Positions 17,923 to 27,276 of a DNA stretch of 64,000 nt are shown here, in pieces. This DNA comes from Halomonas sp. 7T (GTDB lineage Bacteria > Pseudomonadota > Gammaproteobacteria > Pseudomonadales > Halomonadaceae), in NCBI RefSeq assembly GCF_025643255.1, contig NZ_CP087112.1, positions 2,418,001 to 2,482,000 on the forward strand, in the 5' to 3' direction. The notes under the pieces are model-generated. The model had not been told where the DNA came from and did not search any database. It saw nothing but the letters and a program-made list of their open reading frames with translations. The number at the start of each line of letters is the position of its first letter. The stretch's first letter is position 1. A program made the translations under genes and the position numbers.

Positions 17923-17943
17923 CAGTTGAAGCATCAGGCGTAA

Positions 17944-18954
17944 TTAACGCGCGTCGATAGCCGCTTGAGCGGCTTCTACCAGCTCTTCACCAATGCGGGG
18001 TGCCCATTTTTCATAAACTGACTGCGTTGCTTCGACGAAGGCTTGGTACTGCTCGTCAGTCAGCTCCGTTACCGTAACACCGCGCTCCTGAATAGCCGCC
18101 AGGCGCTCGCTCTCCTCCTCACGGGTCATAGCGATTTCCCATGCGCCCGCTTCTTCAGCGGTTTCACGCAGTAACGTCTGATGCTCTTCGCTCAAGGAAC
18201 GCCATACCTGCTGGTTGACGGCAAAAATCAGCGGGTCATTCATATAGTTCCAGAGAGTTAAGTGCTCCTGGCCGACTTGGTCGATACGCGCCACATCAAA
18301 GACGGAAAGCGGGTTTTCCTGGCCATCAACCGCGCCAGTGGTCAGCGCGGGCTGGGCATCCGTCCAGCTCATTTGCGTGGGGTCTGCACCCAGTGCTGAG
18401 AACGTATCTTGGAACAGTGGCGAGCCGACAACACGAATTTTCAAGCCATCCAAATCACTTGGCTGGCTAATCGACCCGCGGGAATTAGAGACTTGGCGGA
18501 AGCCATTTTCGCCCCAGGCGAGTGGCACTACACCGCGAGACTCAATGGCTTCGAACACCATTTCACCCGCGTCACCGCCAGTGACGGCATCGACGGCAGC
18601 CTCATCGGGGATAAAGAACGGTAAAGAGAACAGGTTAAGTTCAGGCACTTGAGGCGACCAGTTGATAGTCGACCCTACCGCCGCATCAATTAACCCTGAC
18701 CGCATGGCAGAAAATTCGCGAGTTTGGTCGCCAGAAACCAGCTGCGAGTTTGGATAAACCCGAAGTGTCAGCTCTCCTCCACTACGCTCCTCCACCAGTT
18801 CAGCCCACTTTTCAGCGGCCTGCCCCCAGGGAAAAGCATCCGACAACACCGTGGAAACCGAAAGCTCACGCGCCTGGGCAGAAAGCGAAGCGGAAAGTAA
18901 TGCGGCACCGGCCAAGCCAGCGGTGAAACGAGCCATAGAGCGTGTCAGCGTCAT
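17944..18954 (-). CDS. dctP: TRAP transporter solute-binding protein, DctP
   Basis: A 336-residue periplasmic binding protein with a signal peptide (hydrophobic core GLAGAALLSASLSAQARE). Typical DctP features follow: YPNSQLVSGDQTREFSAMRS, LKIRVVGSPLFQDTFSALGA with the arginine that usually binds the substrate carboxylate, and GAVDGQENPLSVF. It hands its ligand to DctQM encoded behind it. The kept RVV arginine fits a carboxylate ligand; the identity of that ligand is not decided. Confidence 0.92.
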   Translation of the reverse strand: MTLTRSMARFTAGLAGAALLSASLSAQARELSVSTVLSDAFPWGQAAEKWAELVEERSGGELTLRVYPNSQLVSGDQTREFSAMRSGLIDAAVGSTINWSPQVPELNLFSLPFFIPDEAAVDAVTGGDAGEMVFEAIESRGVVPLAWGENGFRQVSNSRGSISQPSDLDGLKIRVVGSPLFQDTFSALGADPTQMSWTDAQPALTTGAVDGQENPLSVFDVARIDQVGQEHLTLWNYMNDPLIFAVNQQVWRSLSEEHQTLLRETAEEAGAWEIAMTREEESERLAAIQERGVTVTELTDEQYQAFVEATQSVYEKWAPRIGEELVEAAQAAIDAR

Positions 18955-19193
18955 TGTGTCGATCCTTTTTGGTTTTTATGGTGTGCGTTTTTTATGAATA
19001 GTGCTGCTCAGCGCATATGTGCAGGCACTGCACGTTATCCAAGCAGCTCTCCATTGTAGGCACTCGCGGTTTGAAAGAAAGCGAAGGATTGAGCTTTTAA
19101 CTTTCAACTTTTGGTGCAAATAGCGTTGAACGTTACTGCGTCGCTTGCTTGCTGCTAAGCTACCTCACTTTCTCTCACTTCAGGGACAGCCAC

Positions 19194-20060
19194 GTGCCGC
19201 TTCGTGATTTACTATTAGGCCTCTTTGTTATTGCTATTTGGGCACTCAATATTATCGTGATCAAAGTAGGCGTAGCAGAACTCCCGCCGCTGTTAATGAC
19301 CACCCTCCGGTTTATGTTAGTGGCCGCCCTGCTGGTGCCTTTTTATCCGGTTGCTCGCGCTCAGCTGCCGTTCTTACTGCTGCTCTCAATCACCTTTGGC
19401 AGCCTGCACTTTGCGCTACTGTTTATTGGCCTGGGCCAGGCAGAAGCGGGCACCGGTGCGCTGCTGGTGCAGATGGGCACGCCCTTTGCCACGCTATTAG
19501 CGGTGGTATTTCTTAACGAGAAACTGGGCCCCAAACGTATCGTGGGCCTTTTGCTCTCATTTTCAGGAATCATTGTGTTAGCCGGTGGGCCCACGTTGCC
19601 CACTCCCCTTCCCCTGGCAATTCTTTTGCTGAGTGCATTCGGCTGGGCGGTCTCTCAGCTATTAATCAAACGTGGACCGCCCATTGCCCCGCTGGCACTA
19701 GCAGGCTGGGTGGCGCTATTTGCAGTTCCACAGGTTGCACTGGGATCGTGGCTATTTGAAAGTGGCCAGTGGCAGGCGATGCGTCAAGCCAGCTGGCTAG
19801 GGTGGGGGGCGATGATTTACACCGCCGTGATGTCATCGATTGTGGCCTACGGCATTTGGTACGGGTTATTGCGGCGTCACCCGGTTAATCGTGTGGTGCC
19901 AATGACGCTGCTGATACCCGTTCTCGCCGTTGGCCTGGGCGCGCTGCTAATGGGCGATAGCTTAGGCTTTCACAAGCTTACCGGCGGCGGGTTAGTCGTG
20001 GCGGGTATCGCGCTGATCGTTTTGAAACTGGGTAAGCGCCGACGTTCCAGCGCCGCCTAA
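19194..20060 (+). CDS. EamA/DMT family transporter
   Basis: A 288-residue protein with about ten membrane segments in two related halves, as in EamA-type drug/metabolite exporters. Recognisable parts are LFVIAIWALNIIVIKVGVAE, LLFIGLGQAEAGTGALLVQM and FLNEKLGPKRIVGLLLSFSG. The GTG at 19194 with AGGGA upstream is preferred over a TTG at 19149, because the protein then begins right before the first membrane span. It is probably a metabolite or amino-acid exporter; the substrate cannot be told. Confidence 0.87.
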   Translation: MPLRDLLLGLFVIAIWALNIIVIKVGVAELPPLLMTTLRFMLVAALLVPFYPVARAQLPFLLLLSITFGSLHFALLFIGLGQAEAGTGALLVQMGTPFATLLAVVFLNEKLGPKRIVGLLLSFSGIIVLAGGPTLPTPLPLAILLLSAFGWAVSQLLIKRGPPIAPLALAGWVALFAVPQVALGSWLFESGQWQAMRQASWLGWGAMIYTAVMSSIVAYGIWYGLLRRHPVNRVVPMTLLIPVLAVGLGALLMGDSLGFHKLTGGGLVVAGIALIVLKLGKRRRSSAA

Positions 20061-20084
20061 TTCACCGCATGCAAAAACGCACGT

Positions 20085-20609
20085 TTAACTATCGGGGCGG
20101 CAGAACCCCGCTAAAGCAGGCACGGACACACAGTCACCCACTTGAATGCCACGCTCTGCGAAATAACCGGCGTTTACTTCAAGTGCAGAGTAATAGGCGG
20201 TTCCTGCTGGGTAACTAGGGCACTCTCTCGGCGTCTCAGCATCACAGGGCTGCATGGTGTTAATCGCGACAATGCGCCCTTCGCCGTCAATATAAGCAAT
20301 ATCCAGCGGAATCAGCGTGCGGTACATCCAAAATGCATTACCCGCTGGCTGTTCGCTCTCAAACCGAAACAGCATTCCGCGCGTCTCCGGCAAGTGTTCA
20401 CGCCCCATTAGGCCCCGCTGGCGCTGAGCCGTAGTTTCCGCTACTTCCACATCCAATCGGTGGGGGCCATCCTGGCTGTGAATCGCAAGCGGTAGCGTAG
20501 CGGCTTGGCTGGACGCCACCGCCCAAGCCGAAAGCAGCGGCATCGGCAAGCTGGCGGCCAGAGAAACGCCAAGGGAGGTTTTTAACAACTGACGGCGCGT
20601 CATAGTCAT
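20085..20609 (-). CDS. DUF192 family exported protein
   Basis: A 174-residue protein with a Tat-like signal peptide (MTMTRRQLLKTSLGVSLAAS) and a DUF192 domain marked by ETTAQRQRGLMGREHLPE, GMLFRF and PLDIAYIDGEGRIVAI. Its start overlaps the end of modC by four bases (ATGA), so it is translated with the molybdate transporter genes. DUF192 proteins are widespread and of unknown biochemical role. Export by the Tat path implies that the protein folds in the cytoplasm first. Confidence 0.85.
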   Translation of the reverse strand: MTMTRRQLLKTSLGVSLAASLPMPLLSAWAVASSQAATLPLAIHSQDGPHRLDVEVAETTAQRQRGLMGREHLPETRGMLFRFESEQPAGNAFWMYRTLIPLDIAYIDGEGRIVAINTMQPCDAETPRECPSYPAGTAYYSALEVNAGYFAERGIQVGDCVSVPALAGFCRPDS

Positions 20610-21748
20610 AGCGAGTTCCTTTTGTTATGCGGTGCCACATGAGGACGGTGCGCTGGCATCAGGTGTATGCCTTCCGCCAGTAGCGACACGTGCACGTGCT
20701 CGCCAAGCGTGAGCTGGTTACGCCTAGCCGCATGCGTCGCGATGTCGAAACGTAGCATATCGCCATTTGAAACACGCAGCACAATCGACGTAATACCCCC
20801 TAATACCACCATTTCACTCACGGAGGCGGCTACAGGGTTTTCGCGCTCACCCTGGGAAGGCCGCCCTCGTCGATGCAGTACAATATCCGATGGCGGTAGG
20901 TACCAAGCAACACGCCTGCCCACGGCAAACGACTGGAGCCCCTCGCCGACTTCCAGCAGCCATTCGCCCCACTTGAGACGGCGTTGCCCCTTCCAGTCCA
21001 CCACTTCGCCCTCAAAGACATTATGACGATCAAGCAACCGCGCGACTAACGGAGAGACGGGGCGTCGGAACAGTGCTTCCGGTGCCCCCTGCTGAAGGCT
21101 GGTGCCGTTATGTAGCACGCAGATTTGATCCGCTAGCGCCGCGGCTTCCTCTAAGTCGTGGGTAACCAGCACAATGGGGATAGGTATTTGCTGGCGCAGC
21201 AGCGCCAGCTCCCGCTGTAAGCGGCGTCGCGTAACTTGATCGACGGCCGAAAAGGGCTCATCTAGCAGTAACACTCGTGGCTCACGGGCCAGTGCTCGCG
21301 CTAGCGCCACCCGCTGGCGCTGGCCACCGGAAAGCTCATTGGGAAAGCGTGCCTCTAATCCCTCCAAGCGTACCTTGCTCAGCCACTGCATTGCATGGGC
21401 ATAGCGCTGAGATTTGGGCAGATGGCTAAGGGCAAGCTGAATATTATCCAGTGCGCTTAAATGCGGAAACAGCGCGTAATCTTGAAACACCATGCCGATT
21501 TGGCGCTGCTGGGGAGAGAGCGAAATCCGCTTGCCGCCTGCCCGCTCAGGCGTTGAAAACCAGCTCTGCCCGGCACAAGTCACTTGACCATGTTTAGGTT
21601 GGTAAAGCCCCGCGATAGTGCGCAACAGCGTGGTTTTACCACTGCCCGATGGCCCAACCAGCGCCAGCAGCTCACCCGGCGCGCAGCTAAACGACGCACG
21701 GAGCGGTATCGGGCCGCTTTGCTCAACCGTTACCGTGAGATTAGCCAC
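20606..21748 (-). CDS. modC: Molybdate ABC transporter ATP-binding protein ModC
   Basis: A 380-residue ABC ATPase: Walker A GPSGSGKTT, Q-loop in GMVFQDYALFPH, signature LSGGQRQRVALARAL, Walker B VLLLDEPFSAVD and the switch histidine in VLVTHDLEEA, followed by a C-terminal TOBE/molybdate-binding-type domain (about residues 290-365). It powers import by ModB. Its first codons overlap the end of modB by eight bases. The link to ModA and ModB makes molybdate, or tungstate, the expected cargo. Confidence 0.9.
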   Translation of the reverse strand: MANLTVTVEQSGPIPLRASFSCAPGELLALVGPSGSGKTTLLRTIAGLYQPKHGQVTCAGQSWFSTPERAGGKRISLSPQQRQIGMVFQDYALFPHLSALDNIQLALSHLPKSQRYAHAMQWLSKVRLEGLEARFPNELSGGQRQRVALARALAREPRVLLLDEPFSAVDQVTRRRLQRELALLRQQIPIPIVLVTHDLEEAAALADQICVLHNGTSLQQGAPEALFRRPVSPLVARLLDRHNVFEGEVVDWKGQRRLKWGEWLLEVGEGLQSFAVGRRVAWYLPPSDIVLHRRGRPSQGERENPVAASVSEMVVLGGITSIVLRVSNGDMLRFDIATHAARRNQLTLGEHVHVSLLAEGIHLMPAHRPHVAPHNKRNSL

Positions 21749-22409
21749 GTGCCCACCTGCGCTTGCCCGCTAGGCCATATACTAGGCCCAGAGTGGTGAG
21801 CGATACCAACAGCAGCAGTGCCGACATACGCGCTGCTCCCTGCTCATCAAATGCCTGCACACGGTCGTAAATTGCAATCGCCAGGGTGCGGGTTTCACCA
21901 TCAATGGCCCCCCCGACCATCAAAATGACGCCAAACTCGCCCAACGTGTGGGCAAAGGTTAAGGCGGCAGCCGAAAGAATACCCGGCCATACTAGCGGAA
22001 GCTCAATACGCCAAAGGGTTTGCCAGGGGCTAAGGCCGCTACACCACGCCGCTTCGCGCAGGTTAGTGGGCACATGCTCAAAGGCCCGCTGGATAGGCTG
22101 AATAGCGAAGGGAAGGTTTGCAATTAATGACGCTAACAGAATGCCGCTGAAGGTGAAGTTTAACCCGCCTCCCGTCAGCGTTGCCCATACGCTGCCTAAC
22201 GGCGCGTCGCGGCCAAACTGCTGCAGTAAGTAGAACCCAAGCACCGTGGGCGGCAGCACCAGCGGCAGCGCAATAAGGGCTTCGCATAGCCCTTTGCCAC
22301 GAAACCTTGCCGTTGCCAGGGCACGACCTGCCCATATTCCGACGGGAAGTAAAAACAGGCACGTTAACGCGGCCAAATGGAGCGAAACAGACAGTGCCGA
22401 CCAATCCAT
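21741..22409 (-). CDS. modB: Molybdate ABC transporter permease ModB
   Basis: A 222-residue permease with about five membrane segments and the EAA loop region around REAAWCSGLSPWQTLWRIEL. Family features include LVLPPTVLGFYLL and THTLGEFGVILMVGG. The start is the ATG at 22409, which overlaps the modA stop as TAATG; a longer frame upstream lies inside modA and is ignored. It forms the membrane channel of the molybdate importer. Confidence 0.92.
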   Translation of the reverse strand: MDWSALSVSLHLAALTCLFLLPVGIWAGRALATARFRGKGLCEALIALPLVLPPTVLGFYLLQQFGRDAPLGSVWATLTGGGLNFTFSGILLASLIANLPFAIQPIQRAFEHVPTNLREAAWCSGLSPWQTLWRIELPLVWPGILSAAALTFAHTLGEFGVILMVGGAIDGETRTLAIAIYDRVQAFDEQGAARMSALLLLVSLTTLGLVYGLAGKRRWARG

Positions 22410-23182
22410 TACTCGGTACTGAAGCCATACTGCTTGAGAATCGCCAGCGCTTCGTCTTCCTGAAGCCAAGCATAAAAGGCTTTCGCCACGTCACCCGCTT
22501 GGCGGGTGAGCACCATGCGCTGGCGCAGCGGTGCGTGCCACTCCTCAGGGATCAGTACGTACTCACTGCGCTGGGCAAGGGCTGGGGCTAACGCCAGCGA
22601 ATAAGCCACCAAGCCACCGCGGGCATCGTCTGCCAAGGCAAACTGGGCCGCTTGGGAGACATTCTCTCCTAGCACCCGAAGTGGCGCGACCGGCGCCCAT
22701 AACGAAGCATGGCTCAACGCCTGCTGGGCGGCAACGCCGTAAGGCGCATGCTCCGGATTTGCCAAGGCAATACGCTCGCGCGCGCCGTTTGCGAGGGCAG
22801 CAATCGCTTGTTCAACACCGGCTAACGGGGCAGCCTCATCGGGCAAATCCCCGCGCTGTGAACGCTGTAGCCACACCAGCCGACCAATGGCGTAAATAGT
22901 GCCCTCATCTAGAGTATGGCCTTCCTGATGAAGCGCGAAGACATACGCCTCATCGGCAGAGAGATAGAGTTCAAAGGGCGCCCCCTGAGCAATTTGACGG
23001 CGAAAGTTGCCCGATGAGCCAAAGTTCAGTCTTACGTCTGACCCCGTTTGCTCTTTGAAGCGCTCGGCCGCTTCGGTAAGCGCAAACTGAAGGTCTGACG
23101 CCGCCGCGATTATCGGCGGCTGCGCACCGGCCAGTGCCGGCATGCTGGCGAGCATCAAAACAGTCAACAGCAGTGCACGCAT
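22409..23182 (-). CDS. modA: Molybdate-binding periplasmic protein ModA
   Basis: A 257-residue binding protein with a signal peptide (LLLTVLMLASMPALAGAQ) and the ModA pattern AAASDLQFALTEAAERF and LNFGSSGNFRRQIAQGAPFE, where the serines bind the oxyanion. Only four bases separate its ATG from the pyruvate kinase stop, and its AGGT ribosome site lies within the end of that gene, so it is probably co-transcribed with pyk. Confidence 0.92.
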   Translation of the reverse strand: MRALLLTVLMLASMPALAGAQPPIIAAASDLQFALTEAAERFKEQTGSDVRLNFGSSGNFRRQIAQGAPFELYLSADEAYVFALHQEGHTLDEGTIYAIGRLVWLQRSQRGDLPDEAAPLAGVEQAIAALANGARERIALANPEHAPYGVAAQQALSHASLWAPVAPLRVLGENVSQAAQFALADDARGGLVAYSLALAPALAQRSEYVLIPEEWHAPLRQRMVLTRQAGDVAKAFYAWLQEDEALAILKQYGFSTE

Positions 23183-23186
23183 AGCG

Positions 23187-24671
23187 TTATACCTGTGCTT
23201 GCGCGACGTGGAGCTCGGTGATGGCCATTACTTTCATGGTATTGGTTCCCCCATGGGCATTCATGTGGTCGCCACGGGTAAGAATCACGAAGTCACCCGC
23301 CTTCGCGACCCCTTGCTTCACTAACAGGGTAAGCGCCTGGTCGTTGAGTTCCGTGGCACTCATTTCAGAGGTATCAAAGGGAAGTGATACCACGCCCCGG
23401 TAGAGCGCCATACGCCGCTGGGCGATAGGGTTATGTGCCAAGCCAACAATGGGCAGGCCCGAGCGGATGCGGGAAGCAATTAGCGGCGTGTAGCCAGACG
23501 AGGTCATACACGCAATGGCTGTGATGCCTTCCATGTGGTTCGCCGCGTACATCGCAGAGAGCGCGATGGTTTCATCAGGCCGAGAAAAACCCTCATGCAT
23601 ACGGTGGCCCGATTCTTGAGCGGTTTTTTCACGCTCGGCACCTAAACATACCCGCGACATGGCTTCTACGGTTTCCAGCGGATAGTCACCGGCGGCCGTT
23701 TCCGCCGACAGCATGACGGCATCGCTGCCATCTAACACTGCGTTGGCAACGTCAAACACCTCAGCGCGGGTGGGCAGCGGCGCTGAGATCATGCTTTCCA
23801 TCATTTGCGTGGCGGTAATGACCGCGCGGTTCAGCGACCGCGCACGCTTGATCATGCGCTTCTGTACCCCCACCAGCTTGGCGTCACCAATTTCAACGCC
23901 CAGATCGCCCCTCGCCACCATTACTGCCTCAGAGGCTTCAATAATGCCATCCAGGGTAGCGTCGTCTGCTACGGCCTCGGCGCGCTCTACCTTGGCGACT
24001 AAACCAATCTCTTTGCCTTCTTCGCCCAGCAGGCGGCGCGCCTCGTGCATGTCTTCAGCGTGGCGCGGGAATGAGATCGCCAAATAATCGACGCCAATCT
24101 CAACAGCGGTTTTTAGGTCAATTTTATCTTTTTCGGTTAATGCCGGAGCAGACAGCCCGCCACCCTGCTTGTTGATGCCTTTGTGATTGGAAAGCTTACC
24201 GCCAACCACCACACAGGTATGCACCTGCTGGCCATCAACGCGGGTCACGTCAAGCACTACGCGCCCATCGTCTAACAGCAAGCGATCTCCAGCAGAGACA
24301 TCTTGCGAGAGTGTTTTATAGTCACAGCCAACTTGGTGGATATCGCCAGCATCGCTATCCAGCGACATATCCAGCACAAACGGCTCTCCCTCTTTCAGCA
24401 CTATCGCTCCGTCCCGAAAGCGGGCAATACGGATTTTAGGGCCTTGTAGGTCACCTAAGGCAGCCACACTGCGGCCAAGCTGGGACGCGATTTCACGCAC
24501 GCGCATCAAACGACGCCGATGATCATCGGCGGTGCCATGTGAGAAATTCAAACGCACTACATCTACACCCGCCGCGAGCATGGCCTCAAGTACCCCTTCC
24601 CGGTCGCTGGCAGGGCCAAGGGTTGCGACAATTTTAGTGCGACGGATCGAGGAGAAGTGCAGTGCGTTCAT
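23187..24671 (-). CDS. pyk: Pyruvate kinase
   Basis: A 494-residue pyruvate kinase that makes pyruvate and ATP from phosphoenolpyruvate in the last step of glycolysis. Motifs include TKIVATLGPASD, VVRLNFSHG, the signature region around MVARGDLGVEIG, and ATQMMESMI. The ATG at 24671 has GGAA upstream; an ATG six codons earlier lacks a ribosome site. The C-terminal allosteric domain is present. It heads a run of genes continuing with modABC, which is not a usual neighbour. Confidence 0.92.
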   Translation of the reverse strand: MNALHFSSIRRTKIVATLGPASDREGVLEAMLAAGVDVVRLNFSHGTADDHRRRLMRVREIASQLGRSVAALGDLQGPKIRIARFRDGAIVLKEGEPFVLDMSLDSDAGDIHQVGCDYKTLSQDVSAGDRLLLDDGRVVLDVTRVDGQQVHTCVVVGGKLSNHKGINKQGGGLSAPALTEKDKIDLKTAVEIGVDYLAISFPRHAEDMHEARRLLGEEGKEIGLVAKVERAEAVADDATLDGIIEASEAVMVARGDLGVEIGDAKLVGVQKRMIKRARSLNRAVITATQMMESMISAPLPTRAEVFDVANAVLDGSDAVMLSAETAAGDYPLETVEAMSRVCLGAEREKTAQESGHRMHEGFSRPDETIALSAMYAANHMEGITAIACMTSSGYTPLIASRIRSGLPIVGLAHNPIAQRRMALYRGVVSLPFDTSEMSATELNDQALTLLVKQGVAKAGDFVILTRGDHMNAHGGTNTMKVMAITELHVAQAQV

Positions 24672-24884
24672 AGCGTTCCAACCATGCAAATTAACGTTTA
24701 ATGTCGTTAGCTTATCAGTTTAACGCGCGCTACATGACAGTTATGGGGCATTCCTTAAAGGCGGCACCTTATTTGCGATCAGTATTAAGATTATTTACGG
24801 AACCTGACCTATCGGTCAAAGAGTACAGTTGCTACTATTTATTGTATACAGCTACTTCACCATAGATCGCTTTGGAGAGTTTTC

Positions 24885-25427
24885 GTGCCCACTTCCCCCT
24901 TGCCTACTCTTTCACCTGCGCCAAGCGCCTGCAGCCTAGAACGCTTTACTGAACATTACGGCGATATCTATGAGCACTCACCGTGGGTGGCAGAAGCCGC
25001 GTGGGAGCAGGGACTCAGTGAAGCGCATAATGCCCCCGACGCGCTGGCGGATCTAATGGGGCTGATGCTGCAGCAAGCATCGCCCGAGCAACAAATTGCG
25101 GTCATTCAAGCGCACCCGGATTTAGCCGGTAAAGCCGCGTTGGCAGGTGAACTGACAGAGGACTCCAGCCGCGAACAGGCAGGGGCAGGTTTAGATCAGT
25201 GTACACCTGAAGAGTTTGCGCGCTTTGAACAGCTAAACGCCGCGTATAAAGCTAAATTCGGCTTCCCGTTTGTGATTGCCGTTAAAGGCTTGGATCGCCA
25301 CGCTATCTTGGCCGCGTTTGAAACGCGCCTGGATAACGACTTAGCCCAGGAGCGGAAAACCGCCATTGAACAAATTATCCGTATTGCACGCTTTCGACTA
25401 AAAGCACGGGCTGAACAGCCGCTGTGA
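24885..25427 (+). CDS. uraD: OHCU decarboxylase
   Basis: A 180-residue 2-oxo-4-hydroxy-4-carboxy-5-ureidoimidazoline decarboxylase, which finishes conversion of urate to S-allantoin. Motifs include FTEHYGDIYEHSPWVAE with the conserved histidine region, QAHPDLAGKAALAGELTEDS and KFGFPFVIAVKG. The start is a GTG with GGAGAG upstream. No other purine-degradation gene lies in the window, so it is isolated here. Confidence 0.92.
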   Translation: MPTSPLPTLSPAPSACSLERFTEHYGDIYEHSPWVAEAAWEQGLSEAHNAPDALADLMGLMLQQASPEQQIAVIQAHPDLAGKAALAGELTEDSSREQAGAGLDQCTPEEFARFEQLNAAYKAKFGFPFVIAVKGLDRHAILAAFETRLDNDLAQERKTAIEQIIRIARFRLKARAEQPL

Positions 25428-25520
25428 ACGCGTTAAAAGATAGAAAAAACGGCTAGACATCGCGTTATAAAAGCAGCGTTAAACACGCATTGTTTGAAAT
25501 GCCGTTTTATGCTGCCACAA

Positions 25521-25548
25521 AAATGCCGCGCCCAAGGGCGCGGCATTT
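25521..25548. terminator. Strong bidirectional terminator between uraD and the phasin gene
   Basis: A twelve-base-pair stem AAATGCCGCGCC/GGCGCGGCATTT with a CAAG loop. The A-rich left and T-rich right arms let it work from both sides between these convergent genes. Confidence 0.85.
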
Positions 25549-25568
25549 CAGCTTAGAGCGACGGTGAG

Positions 25569-25925
25569 TTACTGCTTAACCGCTTCAACCGCCTTTTTGG
25601 TGCTCTCTTCCGCTCTTTTCTGGCTATCTTCCATAAAGCTTTGGCTAATAGAGGTGACTTTTTCAGAATCCCCTTTGATGCGCTCCATAAGATCAGTTGC
25701 CGTTTTTTGCTGGCTATCCATGGCTTTTTTAAAGCCCTCGGCATCTTTGACATCTAGCCAAACACGCGCCTGGGCAATGGTCATATCGGAGTACGCACGC
25801 GCCGCGTCTAACTGAGCGCTGACAAGCAGCTCATAGTAATCAAGCGCGGCCAGCGTATAAGAACGCATGGGCGTTACGAATGCGGATTCAAGCTGCTGGT
25901 TAGTTTTCTCGACTGCTTTATTCAT
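25569..25925 (-). CDS. phaP: Phasin family protein
   Basis: A 118-residue, mostly helical, cysteine-free protein rich in Ala, Gln, Lys and Glu. It starts MNKAVEKTNQQLESAFVTPM and ends with a charged region EESTKKAVEAVKQ. The pattern ALDYYELLVSAQLDAARAYS is that of phasins, which coat polyhydroxyalkanoate granules and affect granule size. The ATG has AGGAGA upstream. No PHA synthase is in the window, though such proteins are usual in polymer-storing Halomonas. Confidence 0.8.
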   Translation of the reverse strand: MNKAVEKTNQQLESAFVTPMRSYTLAALDYYELLVSAQLDAARAYSDMTIAQARVWLDVKDAEGFKKAMDSQQKTATDLMERIKGDSEKVTSISQSFMEDSQKRAEESTKKAVEAVKQ

Positions 25926-26187
25926 TAGAGAGTCTCCTTAAGCGTGCTAGCAATTCAGTGCGCCTTTGCAGGCAGTGGTTAGGCGTTTACCTTTAACTAT
26001 CTACAAAGCTAGCAGTGCTTTTTGTGCAGTGCAACATGATTTTCATCATCCACTTACAAGCCACCTCTTGAAAATCAAAAAACTGCTTAACGACTTCCTA
26101 ATAACCTTTATAAAACAGTCGATTAAAAACCTCCCTATAACGGCATTAAAAGAGTAACAGGCTAATTTAAAACCCAGCTTCCGTGCT

Positions 26188-26892
26188 TTAGTTCGCCATC
26201 GACAAGTCTCGCACAGTTATCGCTTTACCCGCGACACCGTTATGCACCTTAAGCATGCGTTTAAACCATTCGTCTACCGGATCACCCGGCTCGACTAACG
26301 CCTCTAATGACACCGTGTAAGCCCACATCCAACTACCAAATAGCAGGTAGTCGGCGCCGCTTGGCGCATCGCCATCCAAGAACGCACTCTCTCTTAATAG
26401 ATCGCGTACTGGGGCAAGTGCCTGTTTAAGCTGCTGACGCCCCTGTTCTGGCTGGTGAACGTCTTCTAAACGCGCACCGAAACGCGCCTCTCGGGTTTCA
26501 CGAAAATAGGCGCGATCATCCGGGTGAATGGCGTTTAGCAAGTCCATGACGACTATCCGAAACAGTGCCGGGGTCACGCTGCGCTCTACAAAGAGTTTAA
26601 AAAACAGCACGCGCTGGAAGCTCTCCCCTTCGCCCAGCACAGGCGCATCCGGATACGCGCGGTCTAGGTAGCGCATAATGTCGAAGCTGTCGGTAACCAC
26701 TGTATCGCCATCGGTAAGGACGGGCACCTTGCCGTAATCCGCAAACGCTAACACCTCCTTTTCAAGAAAGCGCCAGGCGACGGTCTCAAACGCCAGACCT
26801 TTATGGGCCAGCGCCATGCGTACCCGCCAGCAGTATGGTGAAAAGCGTAACTGTTCGTCCCGCCCACACAGATCATAAAGAGTAATTGCCAC
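26188..26892 (-). CDS. Glutathione S-transferase family protein
   Basis: A 234-residue protein with an N-terminal thioredoxin-like domain (FSPYCWRVRMALAHKGLAFE, and VPVLTDGDTVVTDSFDIMRY with the cis-proline and the glutathione-contact aspartate) and a helical C-terminal domain. It belongs to the GST superfamily and presumably acts on glutathione conjugates or thiols in the cytosol. It is a single gene, with no partner to suggest a substrate. Confidence 0.85.
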   Translation of the reverse strand: MAITLYDLCGRDEQLRFSPYCWRVRMALAHKGLAFETVAWRFLEKEVLAFADYGKVPVLTDGDTVVTDSFDIMRYLDRAYPDAPVLGEGESFQRVLFFKLFVERSVTPALFRIVVMDLLNAIHPDDRAYFRETREARFGARLEDVHQPEQGRQQLKQALAPVRDLLRESAFLDGDAPSGADYLLFGSWMWAYTVSLEALVEPGDPVDEWFKRMLKVHNGVAGKAITVRDLSMAN

Positions 26893-27276
26893 TTTCAGAA
26901 CCTCGGAGAAATTGATTGTCGTTATTAAAGAGTGTTACCGATGATAACAATGGGCGTAAGCCACTTACGACGCAAGCTACGTTAGATCTGTAACTATTTT
27001 TTAGATGACAACTGTACTGTCTATTAGTCTAATGAGTTTGCCAGCCCCCTTTTTTCTAAAAATACTTAAAAATTCAATCAAAACAATTAGCTAGAAAACT
27101 AAAAATAGAATAAACCCAGATATCATGGCGCCCCTCTGCTGGTAAGACCAATTTTCCAATGTAGTCATTCTCTCGGCCTAAACGTATCTTTCACACTGAC
27201 CCAACCAGTATTGCAGTCGCAGGCTGGTCGGCTACTGCGGCGCATACCAAATTAATAACAAGGGGCAGTTCCTCCC
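26893..27276. promoter_or_regulatory. AT-rich divergent control region between GST gene and permease
   Basis: This 384-base region separates the minus-strand GST gene from the plus-strand LctP-type permease. Its middle (about 26990-27115) is very AT-rich. It holds one palindrome of the GlcC/FadR kind, listed separately. No small gene was found. Confidence 0.6.
27140..27150 (+). promoter_or_regulatory. Putative GlcC-type operator upstream of the permease
   Basis: TGGTAAGACCA fits the TGGTNNNACCA palindrome bound by FadR-family GntR regulators and matches the two copies in front of glcD (TGGTCAGACCA and AGGTCAGACCA). It lies 126 bases before the permease start. Regulator identity is inferred. 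Confidence 0.55.

Noticed and set aside
23170-23190. Possible ModE-binding half-site (TATAACG) at the pyk-modA junction
   Set aside because: Only one half of the palindrome is present and it overlaps the pyk stop region, so chance is likely.
26188-26892. GST-family protein as a partner of the neighbouring permease or phasin
   Set aside because: Orientation, spacing and lack of shared signals give no support for a common pathway.
27126-27140. Possible sigma-54 promoter ahead of the permease (TGGCGCCCCTCTGCT)
   Set aside because: The distance between the GG and GC elements is one base short of the required spacing, and no enhancer-binding regulator is nearby.
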